64,000 nt of DNA from the NCBI RefSeq assembly GCF_008831285.2, contig NC_045148.1, forward strand, positions 2,294,001 through 2,358,000, read 5' to 3'. This DNA is from Nymphaea colorata (lineage: Eukaryota; Streptophyta; Magnoliopsida; Nymphaeales; Nymphaeaceae). The notes under the pieces are model-generated. The model was not told where the DNA came from and did no database searches. It worked only from the letters and a program-made list of their open reading frames with translations. Of the stretch, positions 1 to 11,604 are shown piece after piece. Position numbers and translations under genes: made by a program. Each line of letters starts with the position of its first letter. Position 1 is the first letter of the stretch.

Positions 1-98
1 GCTGCTGATTAACCGATCTCTCTCTCTCTCTAAACCACGCCCGTCTTGAATCTGTTGCATCTCTCTCTCTCTGTCTGTCTCTCTCTCAGAAGTCAGGG

Positions 99-3000
99 AT
101 GGAGGCAGAGCAAGCCCCTCCACCATCTTCCTCTGCTCCATCCTCCTCTTCCTCTGCATCATCTTCTTCATCCTCTATCACTGATAGCGTTCCAACCTCA
201 TCATCGCCCTTCTCGACTGTTGCCCCCACTCCTTCCCCATCCCTTTCCACCACTCCCGTCAGCGCCACAACCACCACCATGGCCACTTCCACGGCCACAT
301 CTGACACCACTGCCACCGTCACCACCACCACGACCACCCAAATGATAGATATACCACCAATACTAGGAGCCACTGCCACCACCACTACTTCTACTGGTGA
401 AACAAATTCTCTGACGTCCACCAGTATCAGCAGCAGCACCACCGGTCCAACTGCCGCTACCACCATTTCCACCACCACCACGACCATCACCACTTCTCCA
501 TTCTCTACTTTCGACCACCAACCACCATCAAATTCACTTCCATTCAGACCTTCTTTCCCAATCAACAGGAATCGGCCTCAAATGCCACCTCCAATGCCAC
601 CTCCCCATTTCGTCCAGCACCTTCCTTCTCCGTCCCCGCCCCCTCTTCCCTTTTCGTCGTCATCACCAGCTTCTTCGTCATCGGTGGGTGTGCCTTCCTT
701 GTTGGCTTCTTCTTCATCATCGTCGTCTTCTTTATCTTCATCCTCATCATCATCTTCTCCTTCTCCTCCTCCTCCTCCTTCTGCTACGTCTCCTTCCTCC
801 TCTTCCTCCCCTCTCCAAAGAGGGGGACTCGCCATTGGTGTCCCTGCTTATCCTCCCAGACCTCAGTCCACCTCTTTGCTGCCATCGTCGACGTTCGGTT
901 CACCCCCTTTTGGTCACCAACTCGGTAGCTTGGGCAGAATTTCGGATCAGACGCAGAGCGCCAGCCCTCAGAATGGAGGACGTATTTTGGTGCTTTACTT
1001 TGAGCATGTCGTTCGGCTCATGATTGAAATACGATGTACTTCTTTTTCAAAACCTTTTCTTCCCCCCTTCATGGCTTTACACGGGTTTCTGAATAATTAT
1101 CCCAGTTCACTGGCATAGACATGATTGAGGAACAGACTTGGCGGACTTTCGAATCCGATTTATGTAGATGAATTGATACCCATACCCTAGACGAGACTTA
1201 GTTTTTAGACGACAACCATTTGCCCAGAAAAGTAAGTTAAGCCATGTAGTACCCCGTCTATTACCCATTTGCCAGAAAAGCAAGTTAATCCATGTAGTAT
1301 CCGATCGAATCCCGCTTCCAATAATGAATATTGGACAAGAATGCGTCTAGCTGTTATATTTCTCCTGAAATATGTATCTTGCTTCCTGCCGGAGATTCGA
1401 TCTCGAAAGGTATTTCTGTTTCTTATAATAGAAAATACATACATGTTGAATTCATCAAGATAATTAAAGTTCTTAATCTTGTACACTCTTAGTAATTCTT
1501 GAATAGCCACAGTCCTTTTTGGAAGATTTCAGTATGCACAGAGTTGGTTCCATTGGGTTCAATTATTCGTAAGACAGATTCAATTGTCAGGTCCTTTTTT
1601 TGTATTTGACTGAGGTTGGTTTATTTTGAGATCCATTAGGAATCAAGCCGGATATTGCAAAATACAGAACTCTTTTCAATTCTATGTACCATTACTTTTG
1701 TTCACGACCTTCTTCAGCCCTTTTCCCTATTTGATGTTACCTGTATGCGTATATTATTGGACCAAATGAAGACTCCAAATCTTATATCTATTTACTTTTA
1801 TACTCCTAAAGTTCAGTCTAAGTAATTTTAAATTTTCATGCTCTAATTTGTTATTACATAGGTAAGACCAGGCATGCAAGGAATTCAGACAATCCGGATG
1901 ATGGGTGCACTTTCAGGTTCACAAATTCGTCCAGGTGCAGCTGCTGCACATCTTCCACCAAGACCTGCTCAGCAGCAACTGAAACCACAGTCTCCTTCGA
2001 GTAACCAACCCTCGGCACCTCAGGTTTTCTCTTTACCATTTATTTTGAAGACAATTATTCTCGTATTTCTTCATTGATAAAAGGTTTGTTAATTCAAGGA
2101 CTACATGTTTTCTTCTTTTTCTCATTAAGTGAAGAATCAATTGATTGTCTAGATTGGTGTCCTTGACTGATTCTTTGAAGTCATGCCATGCCCCTAATGC
2201 CAACCCATTTTTCTTCATCTCATGCCTAAATGTACTTCATATTGATGTTGCAAGGCATGCATGTCCCTTACTAAAATTTGTTTTCAACCCGAGCCATCTT
2301 TTATTTGTTTCTCAGTCTTTCCTGTTTGATCACAAAGCATACCTTACTACCTTAGCTTGGGGTTTCTTTTTTATTATTTGTATTCTACTGCCTATGATCT
2401 TCGAGTGAAGACATCAATCTTACTCTTTAATGGGTTACTAATTCCACATGATGAGCTTGTTATTTCTTTTTGAAACCTCTCTTCAGGAGATGGTGTTGGC
2501 TTTGTAAGTTAAGAAGTTTAACTCTTTAGTAGTTCAATAACTAGCTCCTCTTTCTTCTGCTATCTAAATTTTACAGAAGCAGCAGGGTCCGGGATTATCA
2601 AGAGTATCTTCATTTGGTCCAGGCAATTCTCAACCACCTAGCATGCCACATAGTCCACAGTCCCATACACAACCATGGATGTCAACACAAGGAAGATCAG
2701 TGCCTGCATCTGTCCTGTCTTCTGCTTCTTACAGACCACAATTTCGATCATCTATCTTGCAACAAAGATCAACAAACCCCCAGCAACAGCAGAATCCTAT
2801 GGCAGTTGCACCCCAGCAGCAGCAGCAGCAAAATGCATCTTCACAACAACAGCAGCAACAACAACAACAACAACCTCAGCAGCAGCAGCAGCAGCAACAA
2901 CAACAACAGCCTCAGCAAAACACATCACAAATGCAACATGCTGCAGAAAATTATCCTCAAATGCATCAACCATCTCAGATGCATCCTGTGTTGCAACCAC

Positions 3001-6000
3001 AGCAAGGGCTGCGACCTCAAGGATCAATACAGAAATCAATTACTCCACCTAGCGTGCCATCAGCTCATCATGGATCTCTTGCGCCAACCAAAGCTTCTGA
3101 AGCTGTTGAAACAGGCAATCAAATTCTTTCCAAGAGAAGCATCCATGAGCTACTAGCCCAGGTCTGCTGCACTATTATATTGCTTTTCTTCATTTTGATT
3201 GATATTACTCCTTGGTCTGCTGTGCTGTTAATGCTTCTTCTGTTCAGTATGGACCATGGTTGACAATGACACTAGTTCCACTTCAAAGTCCAAACTTGCT
3301 TGCCTGTGGTAGATTTCACATGCAAAAATATCTTCCTGCCTCAGTTTGAATAGGATATTTGGAGTGTTTGAGGGCTACAAGTGACCGACAGATATTGGTG
3401 TGTTTCTTATATTGGATACCATTAGCTTGATTAGGGATGAAAACTATCATGAGTTCAACTCTCAGAATATTTTTGTTTTTCTTTTCTAGTTGCTTGATGC
3501 AAACCTCATCCCTTCTGATGGATTTGGATGACATTCATTCTCACGGTTTATTACGATAAAATGAGTAGCAAGCAACCTAGTCTACTGAGGAACTCAGAGT
3601 TAAGGGCATGGCGCATGCATTACAAAGTTTCTTCTTCCTATAATGCCAAACTATTTAGTAGTATGGATTTATAAGCTCTGGGTTTGCATGAATGGTTGAG
3701 AATCATAGTATCATCAGTTCTCATTCTCATTTAACAAGTGATCCTGGCAGATTGATCCATTGGAGAGGTTGGATCCAGAAGTTGAAGATGTTATGGCAGA
3801 GATTGCTGATGATTTTGTTGAATCTGTAAGTCGTCAGTCATCTTACAAGTCTGTCAGTGGACAACAGCTTTTCCTTTGTTTTTTTTTTCCTTTCGTTTAC
3901 TGCTTCATACCTTGGGTTGAAATTAAAGAATGTTGCTTGTTTTGATTTGCATCGAGTTCTGAAAACATTAGCACCTGTCAGTCTTCGTGAAATTGAAAGG
4001 CCTTTTAAGTTGATCTTTTTGAACTTGGCATTTTATATATTTAATAGTATAGCATTTTGTGGATTATCTGTAGAACAGGCACAACACGTATTCGATACTG
4101 GTACCAGAACGAATGGCCAATTTAATTCTAAGGATTACTTCTTGTACTGGTAAAATATGTTTTCTAGTACTTTAATTTACGAATGTATTTATTATTGAAA
4201 AGACCTTGGGTTGAAATTAAAGAATGTTGCTTGGTTTGATTTGCATCGAGTTCTGAAAACATTAGCACCCGTCAGTCTTGGTGAAATTGAAAGGCCTTTT
4301 AAGTTGATCTTTTTGAACTTGGCATTTTATATATTTAATAGTATAGCATTTTGTGGATTGTCTGTAGAACAGGCACACACTTATTCGATACTGGTACCAG
4401 AACGATTGGTCAATTTAATTCTAAAGATTACTTCTTGTACTGGTAAAATATGTTTTCTAATACTTTAATATACAATTGTATTTATTATTGAAAAGATCAT
4501 TTATTTATTATTGAAAAGATCATTGAAATTGTGAAAAAGCTGAAATAACATGGGACTTGTCATGTTTTCTGTCCTAATAGGTGCAGGAATAATATTACTG
4601 GTGCACATGACAGTCCTGATTTTCTTTGTCCCTCCAAATACTTTCAGAATCAGTTGTTCTTGACTATGGCATGCATGATATAGCTTGCATATTGTATTTG
4701 TTTTTTTGGGCAGATAACAACTTTTTCTTGTTCCTTGGCCAAACATCGCAAATCAACTACATTAGAAGCAAAAGACATACTTTTACACATGGGTAAGATT
4801 TTAGCATCTACCTGAATTTTTATTTTACTTTCGTTGACTGGCTGTAGTAGTAAATGGTGCTCATTTTTCTCCATTTTTTCTGGTTATTTCAGAGAGAAAC
4901 TGGAATATGACACTCCCAGGATTTAGTGCGGATGAGATTAAGATCTTTAAGAAGCCTGTAAGTGGTTCCCATGATTTGAGGGCAGTTAGAGATATTTATG
5001 TAGCTTCATTTCTTTAAATCTCACTGCTTGGCTTGGGTGGTTGTCTGCAGCCTGTGAACGATATCCACAAGCAACGAATGGTCGCTGTAAGTTTACTCCT
5101 TCCTCTATAAAATTGTTAATGTATGTTGACCTATTAATGATCTAATTGACTTCATCTCTACTACTTGGCCTGATCTTGAACTGGTCTGCATACCCATGGA
5201 TTTGGGGACAAACAAGAATCGATGATAGAGGGACACAACTGCTTCAGTTATTTGATTGAACTGACATCTTTTACATGGTTTATCTGGCGCCCAAATTGGT
5301 TCAGGACTAAGTGACATGGACTTGCCTAAAAGTTTGCCCATTGGAGTTGACATGTCTTAGGTGCAGGCTACTGCTCTGGTGCGGTAAAATTATCAGTCAA
5401 ACTGACTGCACCAGACTGTTTTTTGTTGAAAATAAATGTGTATGTTTGAGTTCATGGTGGGTCAGGAGTGGTTGAACTAGGTCAGGTATGCACCTGGACT
5501 ATTTGTGTCCAAGAAACAAGACAATGTTGGCTGAGTCTATATTTGTCGTTTTTTAGCTAAACAAATAAAGAAGACTATAAAAGGGGTAGGGCATGTTCCT
5601 CAACTGTTGCTCCTGCTCTCCCACTCTTGGTGCCGTCTCTCCCTCAGTTTCTTTTTTCTCATGCTCTGCCTCTCTCCATTATATTGCATCAGCAGCGAGA
5701 TTCTCTTTCATTCTCGCAATGTCACTCTCACTCTGCGTCTCTCTTGCAAATTTATTAGATGCAGCTGACCTGATCATGGCCAGCTCTCGATGTAATGCGC
5801 TCTTCTGTAGCCAAAGACTCTCTCCCTCTGCAATATGTTTGTGGAAAATTATTAGTCGATTTTTGCATCTATATTAATATGTCTGTAGCATTCTTATGTT
5901 TCATATGGCCTAGGACTTTTTGATGTGGCATATTTTGTTACAAACTGAATATATTTTATGGTGTTCATTTTGAGACTATATTTGTTGTTTTTTGGCATGC

Positions 6001-6002
6001 TC

Positions 6003-6047
<45 letters not shown>

Positions 6048-6451
6048 CACACTGCCGGCTGCCAAGTTTTTCTGAAAATTGTTGTCTGGACACGCACCCT
6101 GCACCTATGCGACAGGTTCAGGAAGGTCTCCAATCTCTCTTAATTACGATGCTGTGGACAAAACAGGACGTACTAGAACATTCTCGCAGTACATTTAGGC
6201 ATTTAGTTGATCCGTGTTCCTCATTCTTCAAGACCTTGTAATTACTCTTTACTTTCTATGACTCTCGACTTGGATATGAGTAGCACATTTGTCTCATTGA
6301 CAATTACACGTCTGTTTAGATCAAGAAATCATATATCACTACTCAGGCTACGGCAGAAACTGCAAATGTAAAGGGTTCTTCTGGTCAAGTTCCTGGAGAT
6401 GTGAAAGGTCATCCTGGAAAAGGTCCTGCAATGACCTCTCCCAAGACGTGA
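99..6451 (+). CDS. TAF12: TAF12, TFIID/SAGA histone-fold subunit (complete, 8 coding exons)
   Basis: TBP-associated factor 12 pairs through its histone fold with TAF4 (TFIID) or the ADA1-type partner (SAGA) in the nucleus; plant members include EER4/TAF12b. Exons I derive: 99-989, 1862-2023, 2577-3161, 3751-3825, 4714-4792, 4893-4957, 5051-5086 and 6320-6451, about 674 codons, close to the size I recall for Arabidopsis TAF12b. Residues 1 to about 297 are Ser/Thr/Pro-rich low complexity. Exon 3 encodes a polyglutamine-rich stretch. The histone fold starts at [10 protein letters not shown] (end of exon 3), runs through [20 protein letters not shown] and the [20 protein letters not shown] segment, and ends near [12 protein letters not shown]. 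The tail has [12 protein letters not shown]. Phases join cleanly at every junction from exon 2 onward. The exon 1 donor (around 981-989) is the least certain; the phase-compatible GT is at 990. The start is the first ATG after a CT-rich leader. Confidence 0.93.
2797..2935 (+). repeat. CAG/CAA repeat encoding polyglutamine in TAF12 exon 3
   Basis: Mixed CAG and CAA codons form two long Gln runs interrupted by single Pro, Asn, Ala and Ser codons. CAA interruptions usually make such tracts more stable. It lies just N-terminal of the histone fold in a region that is normally Gln-rich in plant TAF12. Confidence 0.9.
3909..4500 (+). repeat. 294-bp direct tandem duplication in TAF12 intron 4
   Basis: The block starting CCTTGGGTTGAAATTAAAG at about 3910 recurs at 4204 with only scattered substitutions and small indels. 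The two copies are adjacent (offset 294 bp) and wholly intronic. A further short repeat (TTATTTATTATTGAAAAGAT) is found at the end of copy two, about 4480-4522. Confidence 0.9.
6006..6046 (+). repeat. (GT)n microsatellite in TAF12 intron 7
   Basis: About 40 bases of uninterrupted GT dinucleotides inside the long intron between exons 7 and 8. Confidence 0.95.
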
Positions 6452-7200
6452 CGATAGTTGTCCTGCAAACACTGGTAAGCTTCTAAACACTGCTGATTCA
6501 TTTGTTTTAGCTTTTTTTCATAGTTATCAGGAATTGCCTTTCTGAAGATTTGTTTGGCCACTTCTGATTTATTTCCTGCTTCTCCAAATATCATCACCTA
6601 TTATAATGTGATGTTTTTCAAAGGAGCATTTGTTTCTCTGTTGCACTTATCGCATCCATGACCCCTGTATTTAACCGTGGCTAACATTTCGTTGGAATGT
6701 ACATGGGGCAATATGTAGGAGGATTCGCTCCATCATGTTGGTGTTTCATGGTGATGAAATCGTCTGGTCCCCGAGCTTGGTACTGCTACCGAAGAGCGTG
6801 AAGAAATACACTGGTGCAGCAGCAGGAAGTTGGTAACCAGTGTAGCTTATGGCTCAGTGGAACGAATCCTGGTCGATTCATCATAAAGCTTTGATCACTT
6901 GGGGATGGGCATCATGTGGGGAGAAGGATGGTCACGTCTAGTCGAGCTTGGTGTTGGACTCTATCCTCTTTGCAGGATCTCTCCTTTATGTAGTTTGGTT
7001 TGCTAGCTTGTCCTGTATCCATTTGGTTAAAATAGACTGTTTGAAACCAATGTCCTGGGGGTTTTGAAGTCCAGATGAATGGAAAATTGCACATTGAGGT
7101 GCGTTGAAAAAGTTGCAACTGGCTGAAAAGCAAGTGGCTTCAGATAAATAACGGGGGTATATTGGTGGCGACTTGTTTTGTTTGTAAGAATCCTGGAAAA
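6452..7200 (+). other. TAF12 3' UTR with a probable UTR intron
   Basis: After the TGA at 6449-6451 a good donor (CTG|GTAAGC, GT at 6475) and an acceptor (ATATGTAG, exon resuming at 6719) suggest an intron in the 3' UTR. No coding potential is seen downstream. The end of the transcript is not determined. Confidence 0.4.
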
Positions 7201-9820
7201 TAGTTCTATACTAGATTTGAATGTTTAGTAAAGAAAAAATTATCGTCAAAACTTCCTTAATTAGGTTTAAAACTCGAAATCATGCAGCAAAACTATTCTG
7301 TTGGTTTGTGACTACTGATTCCATGTTGCTTAATATTGTTATAACGTTCCATAAAAGATGGCCCTTCGAAGGAGGAGAAAGAGAAAACGGAGGGGCACAA
7401 ATGAATTTCCTTAAGCTGAACTTCTTGTCTCCTTTGATCAATGCATGAGTGTGCAACTGCTGGAACCATGTTGCTTAATATCATCACAGTACCAGAAAAA
7501 GGCCCCTAGTTTCTGCACCTTTGTGTTGGAACGAAAAACTGATCATTTGAGGACCCGAGGCCTGTTGAGGCCACTTGTTCAACATCAACAGCAGCTTTTC
7601 CTACTGCGTGTCTGAAACCTGAATGATACTTGGCCGCTTGTGCCGCTGACCTGAATGACTCCTCCTAGATCCGTGGAAACCCTTCATGTCAAAAGCAGCT
7701 TTAACGGGAGTCTCTTCTTTTTCATCCAAACAATGGAGAGCTCAAGAGCTCACCATGGGGATGGCAGAAGAATTCCCTTTACCACTGTCAAAGAAGCCAC
7801 TCATTCAAAATCAGAGACGCTTTGTCATGAGAAATTTATATTGCATAGCCATATAGAAATTTCCCTCTGACTCTTGGCTCAGATGTCATCTTCGGCCTTG
7901 CAATGAGGATGTGAATTTAGAAACTTGGTAACGGGTATTCAGAAGAGTGTAAAATTCTTACATGCACATACAAACAAGGTTAGACAGCGAGGAGGATGAG
8001 GAATACAAGTCCTTTTGACTAAAGATATCGAGATATAAAAATGTATCTAGAAGAAAACAGTTGAGAAAAAAACAAGTTTGATGATCAACTGTTTAAAGCA
8101 CGCAGGCAAAGACGAGAAGGAAGGTGGATGGTCTTAGTTAAAATTATACATCTGAATCCTAATGATGCAACCAGCTTCCTGCCCGTCTGATCATTCACGA
8201 GCAGCTGCATGATTCCAGTAAATGCCATCTTAAGTAATGCCTCTAGGGTGTAGGGAGAACCCTATATCACACGACGTTTCGTTTGCACCATTTTCATACT
8301 CTTAAAGATGCATGAATTCATTGAGCAGGCTCTATACTTAGCTGCTTGAAGCAATAGCTGGAATGGTATAATCTCTGAGGAGATGGTGCTTTTTTAAGTA
8401 CTGCACATCCAGGTCATTAAAAAGAAGCGGCAGATTGTATGATCTCGAAGCGTTCATCGGGACGCCATGTCTGGCCGGAATTCCGGCAATGGAACTTGTA
8501 ATCTTATTTGTGTACACGGATATAAAACAGACGCTTGAGCTCTCTAGATAGCACCTCTAAAGTTTCTTCAATTCGGGTACTACAGTACTATGGTGTCAAT
8601 ATTAGCATCAGCATTTGAATATTTGTTTTGCACGACCATGATGTCAATTTCCACTGTAAACCTCGGTTTTATTACTTGAACCAAGTAATAGAGTGCTCGG
8701 CCCTCCGCACACTCACGTCGATTCTCGTATATCGAATGACTAAAATGACCCTGAACTGAGAAAAGAAAAATGAAAAAGAAAACCCCTATAAAGACAAAGG
8801 TAGAAAAGGAAGAAAGGCTACCTTTTGGAATATGAAAAGTTAAATAAGTTCACAACTTCCTCTCAACTGAAACGTTGGCTCTATTATTGTGCTTGTCCTC
8901 AACACCTCAGTTAAAATGGCAAGAAATGATATATTTTTCTTGACCAAAAGCCTAAAGCTTTCTCAAAGCCGCACAGTACTGCTCTATCTGCTTAATAGGC
9001 TGAGTATGCATGGTCTTGTGTTTGTCGACAAAACTGGCTGCATGGATGCGATACTTTTGATCTACAAATTAGATTTCGTAAAGACTTAAAAAGAATCAAA
9101 TATTCTGAATTTTTTCATTTATGAATTCTTATATATGAATAAAAGGAAGTACATGATTCTTTACTTGATTTTCGTGTTCAAAATATTAAATTTACATCCA
9201 TGTTTTTAGAAACCATTTGTGAACGTGAATACATGTTTCATTGGAATGTTCAAGCGCTCCTCTTTTTCTGTCAGAAGAAATATATATATTCGATTTCCCC
9301 TTATAGAAGTCACAAGTGTCATTCCATGCATTGACGCAGGCTTATCATCAACATCATTGTGCCTGAACTCAAGCTAAAATTTTAAGTAAAAATGCAAAGC
9401 AATTGATGACTGTACACTCTTTTATATTAAATAAAGTAAACATCTTACAGTTTCAGATCAACACGGGCCAGGGAAGTAAAAGAAAGGTAAAATTAAGGAG
9501 AAAAAAAACACGTATTCATGTTTCCTAAATCAAGAAATTCAGAAATTTAAGCGATGGGCAGAATCAAGAACCGGAGGTTTCCTGAGATTGAAGTCAAAAG
9601 TTTTGGCCATTGGACGAAATTTTTCTCTAGATTATATGTCCCTCGACGGAACAAGACTTCTGCTCATCTTTCTCCTTAATCAGCTACCACAGAAGCATTA
9701 GCAGCAGCAACAAAGTAGCCCTAGAAGCAGACTCATCATGATTTACATGTCCTCTCCAGCCTCGCAGAAATAAGACTTATATATATAACTAAATCAGCCG
9801 CCATGGTTGGAGGAGTGATT
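7201..9820. other. Intergenic, no gene recognised
   Basis: AT-rich DNA on both sides of scattered short open frames with no conserved motif or splice structure that I can follow. Nothing here could be assigned to a known gene or element. Confidence 0.5.
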
Positions 9821-9822
9821 TT

Positions 9823-9960
9823 GATGACCAAGCCAGGGAAGACATCACCTGGGTCTAGGATATGTGATCTTGATGACCAAGCCAGGGAAGACATCACCTG
9901 GGTCTAGGATATGTGATCTTGATGACCAAGCCAGGGAAGACATCATCCGGGTCTTGGATG
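9823..9960 (-). repeat. 49-bp tandem repeat, three copies, overlapping the LysM gene 3' end
   Basis: The motif GATGACCAAGCCAGGGAAG begins at 9823, 9872 and 9921, an exact 49-bp period. The first two units are almost identical (GACATCACCTGGGTCTAGGA). The third, inside the conserved LysM coding region, differs (CATCATCCGGGTCTTGGATG). Because 49 is not a multiple of three, the expansion shifts the reading frame of the gene read on the minus strand. Confidence 0.95.
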
Positions 9961-10214
9961 TGAGGATTGTTTTCCACGATGAATGGGTCATCACACTTCT
10001 CGCTTATGGTGTTCAGTGTCTCCCCTTCTTGCACAACATATAGCTCATCACACACACATCTCCATGGCTGCTGCTGCTGCTGCTGATGATGATGATCATG
10101 GTAGGGCATCCTCTGGTTCATCGCCTCTCTCTTATTGCAATCCGTGCAAGAAAGAACCACGAGGACGACTACGGCAACGGATGAGTACCAGGAAGTTAAT
10201 GATGGTTTTGGCAT
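9894..10214 (-). CDS. Small LysM-domain protein with altered C-terminus
   Basis: A single-exon 106-residue protein. An N-terminal hydrophobic segment (about residues 9-24, SVAVVVLVVLSC) looks like a signal peptide or anchor. A His/Gln-rich spacer (HDHHHQQQQQQ) follows, then one LysM domain from about residue 54 (CDELYVVQEGETLNTISEKC) to about 100 (VENNPHIQDPDDVFPGLVIKI). LysM domains bind N-acetylglucosamine-containing glycans; the role of these short plant proteins is poorly known. The domain is nearly identical to that of the plus-strand gene 2.8 kb away, so the two are recent paralogues. The last residues (TYPRPR) and the stop come from a 49-bp tandem repeat. Without the two extra units the frame would continue into different sequence. 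It may be expressed or a decaying copy. Confidence 0.82.
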   Translation of the reverse strand: MPKPSLTSWYSSVAVVVLVVLSCTDCNKREAMNQRMPYHDHHHQQQQQQPWRCVCDELYVVQEGETLNTISEKCDDPFIVENNPHIQDPDDVFPGLVIKITYPRPR

Positions 10215-10717
10215 CTTCTTTCTCTGATTGACTTCATGGTGGTTGAACTGATGAGCTTATTTTTCTTCTTCTTATAGGAAGAGTTGCGTGGGAATGTTTG
10301 GAGAAAGGTGTTCATGGAACGGAAGTGACCTCGTCCACGGTTGGTTTGCTTTTTTTCCAGTGGGTGCAGTTCTATGGGACGCCGTGAGCAGCAGGGAACC
10401 CCTCCCTCTTGTTTTTTAAGCAACGAAATGAGTTATTGCATTTGTACTCAATCTTAATGTCAATAGATACAAGAGTTGAATAGTTTTTCTTATAAAATGT
10501 GAGATCCTCCGGTATATATCAGCCATTACCTCAGCTGTCAGCATCGGGAGCCTGATCAATCGGCCCACATTTATTGCATCAGCGCCTTCTCCAAATGTTT
10601 TTTGTGAAACTAATTGAGAAGTAATTGATAAAAGCTTCATCTTAGAACAACAATTGTTTAACCTTAATGGTTAGATCTTCATGAAGCCTTAGTCATGTGA
10701 AATAACATGCCCTTGCA

Positions 10718-11172
10718 TGTAACACCCCAAATGTTTAGTTCCGTATCGAAGATTGTGAGGGATCTTCAAGGGCTTATAAAGGGAGGCTTTAATGAGATGA
10801 TTGTCCTGGTTCCTAGCCTTTTTAGGATTGAAACCGAAATTGCTAGGGGGCGGGTTGGGATCCGTCGAACCAGGGGCCCGAGCCCGAGAGTGGGTCGGGT
10901 TGTTATAATGGTATCAGAGCAGTTTCAACACTCGGACCTAGGGTCCCACACGCGCGGACGCGTGTGTCTTAAGGGGGTGGATTGTAACACCCCAAATGTT
11001 TAGTCCCGTATCGAAGATTGTGAGGGATCTTCAAGGGCTTATAAAGGGAGGCTTTAATGAGATGATTGTCCTGGTTCCTAGCCTTTTTAGGATTGAAACC
11101 GAAATTGCTAGGGGGCGGGTTGGGATCCGTCGAACGAGGGGCCCGAGCCCGAGAGTGGGTCGGGTTGTTATA
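10718..11172 (+). mobile_element. Intact TRIM (terminal-repeat retrotransposon in miniature)
   Basis: Two 190-bp LTRs (10718-10907 and 10983-11172) start TGTAACACCCC and end GGGTTGTTATA. They differ at only two positions that I can see (T/C near 10740, C/G near 10871). The 75-bp interior starts with TGGTATCAGAGC (10909-10920), the primer-binding site complementary to initiator Met tRNA, and ends with a polypurine tract (AAGGGGGTGGA) next to the 3' LTR. A perfect 5-bp target-site duplication, TTGCA, flanks it (10713-10717 and 11173-11177). There is no coding capacity, so movement would need enzymes from another element. Confidence 0.95.
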
Positions 11173-11419
11173 TTGCATGTCATTGTATATTGATTAATAC
11201 AATTCTCACCATGTTGCTTGTGTTAACGCAGGCTAATTGGTCACCTTTGATTGATCAATTCAACGCTCTACATAACTTCAAGGATGAAGTTGCTTTTGTT
11301 GAGGAGAAGCTAGAAGGAAACTTAGAAAGAATAAGGTGGACATTATGGTGCAAAAAATCAAGTTTTAAACTACGTTTTTTTTCCGTTTAAATCTTTAGAA
11401 GATTTATTGTGATTACTCT

Positions 11420-11604
11420 TGTAACACTTCAAAAGTAATAAAATCAGGTGGCATTTAGTATCAGCGCCAGTTCTATGTTCACAATTATTAGTTGTTTTGG
11501 TCCTATCTATCTTTTTTGGGTTGGAATCGAAGCTGTTAAGGGGTGGACTAGATCAGTCGGATTAGGAGCTCGAATCCCGTAGGAAAGTGAGTCGAGTCGT
11601 TATG
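11420..11604 (+). mobile_element. Degenerate solo LTR of the same TRIM family
   Basis: Begins TGTAACACTTC and ends GAGTCGAGTCGTTATG, about 185 bp. It shares the order of motifs with the intact LTR 250 bp upstream (TGGTCCTA, TTTTTTGGGTTGGAATCGAAG, GATCAGTCGGA, GAGCTCGAATCCCG). No primer-binding site follows and no second LTR is seen, so it is best read as an old solo LTR. Confidence 0.65.

Noticed and set aside
86-565. Long minus-strand open frame opposite TAF12 exon 1
   Set aside because: It is Val/Ala/Glu-rich because the real exon is a Ser/Thr-codon low-complexity stretch. It has no motif and is a shadow.
2614-3156. Alternative frames over the CAG/CAA tract giving poly-Ser/Asn and poly-Ala/Thr proteins
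   Set aside because: These are frame shadows of the polyglutamine exon. The Gln frame joins in phase with the conserved histone-fold exons.
4211-4468. Two similar open frames in TAF12 intron 4 ([13 protein letters not shown]...)
   Set aside because: They are similar only because the intron is tandemly duplicated. No conserved domain, and they lie between well-defined exons.
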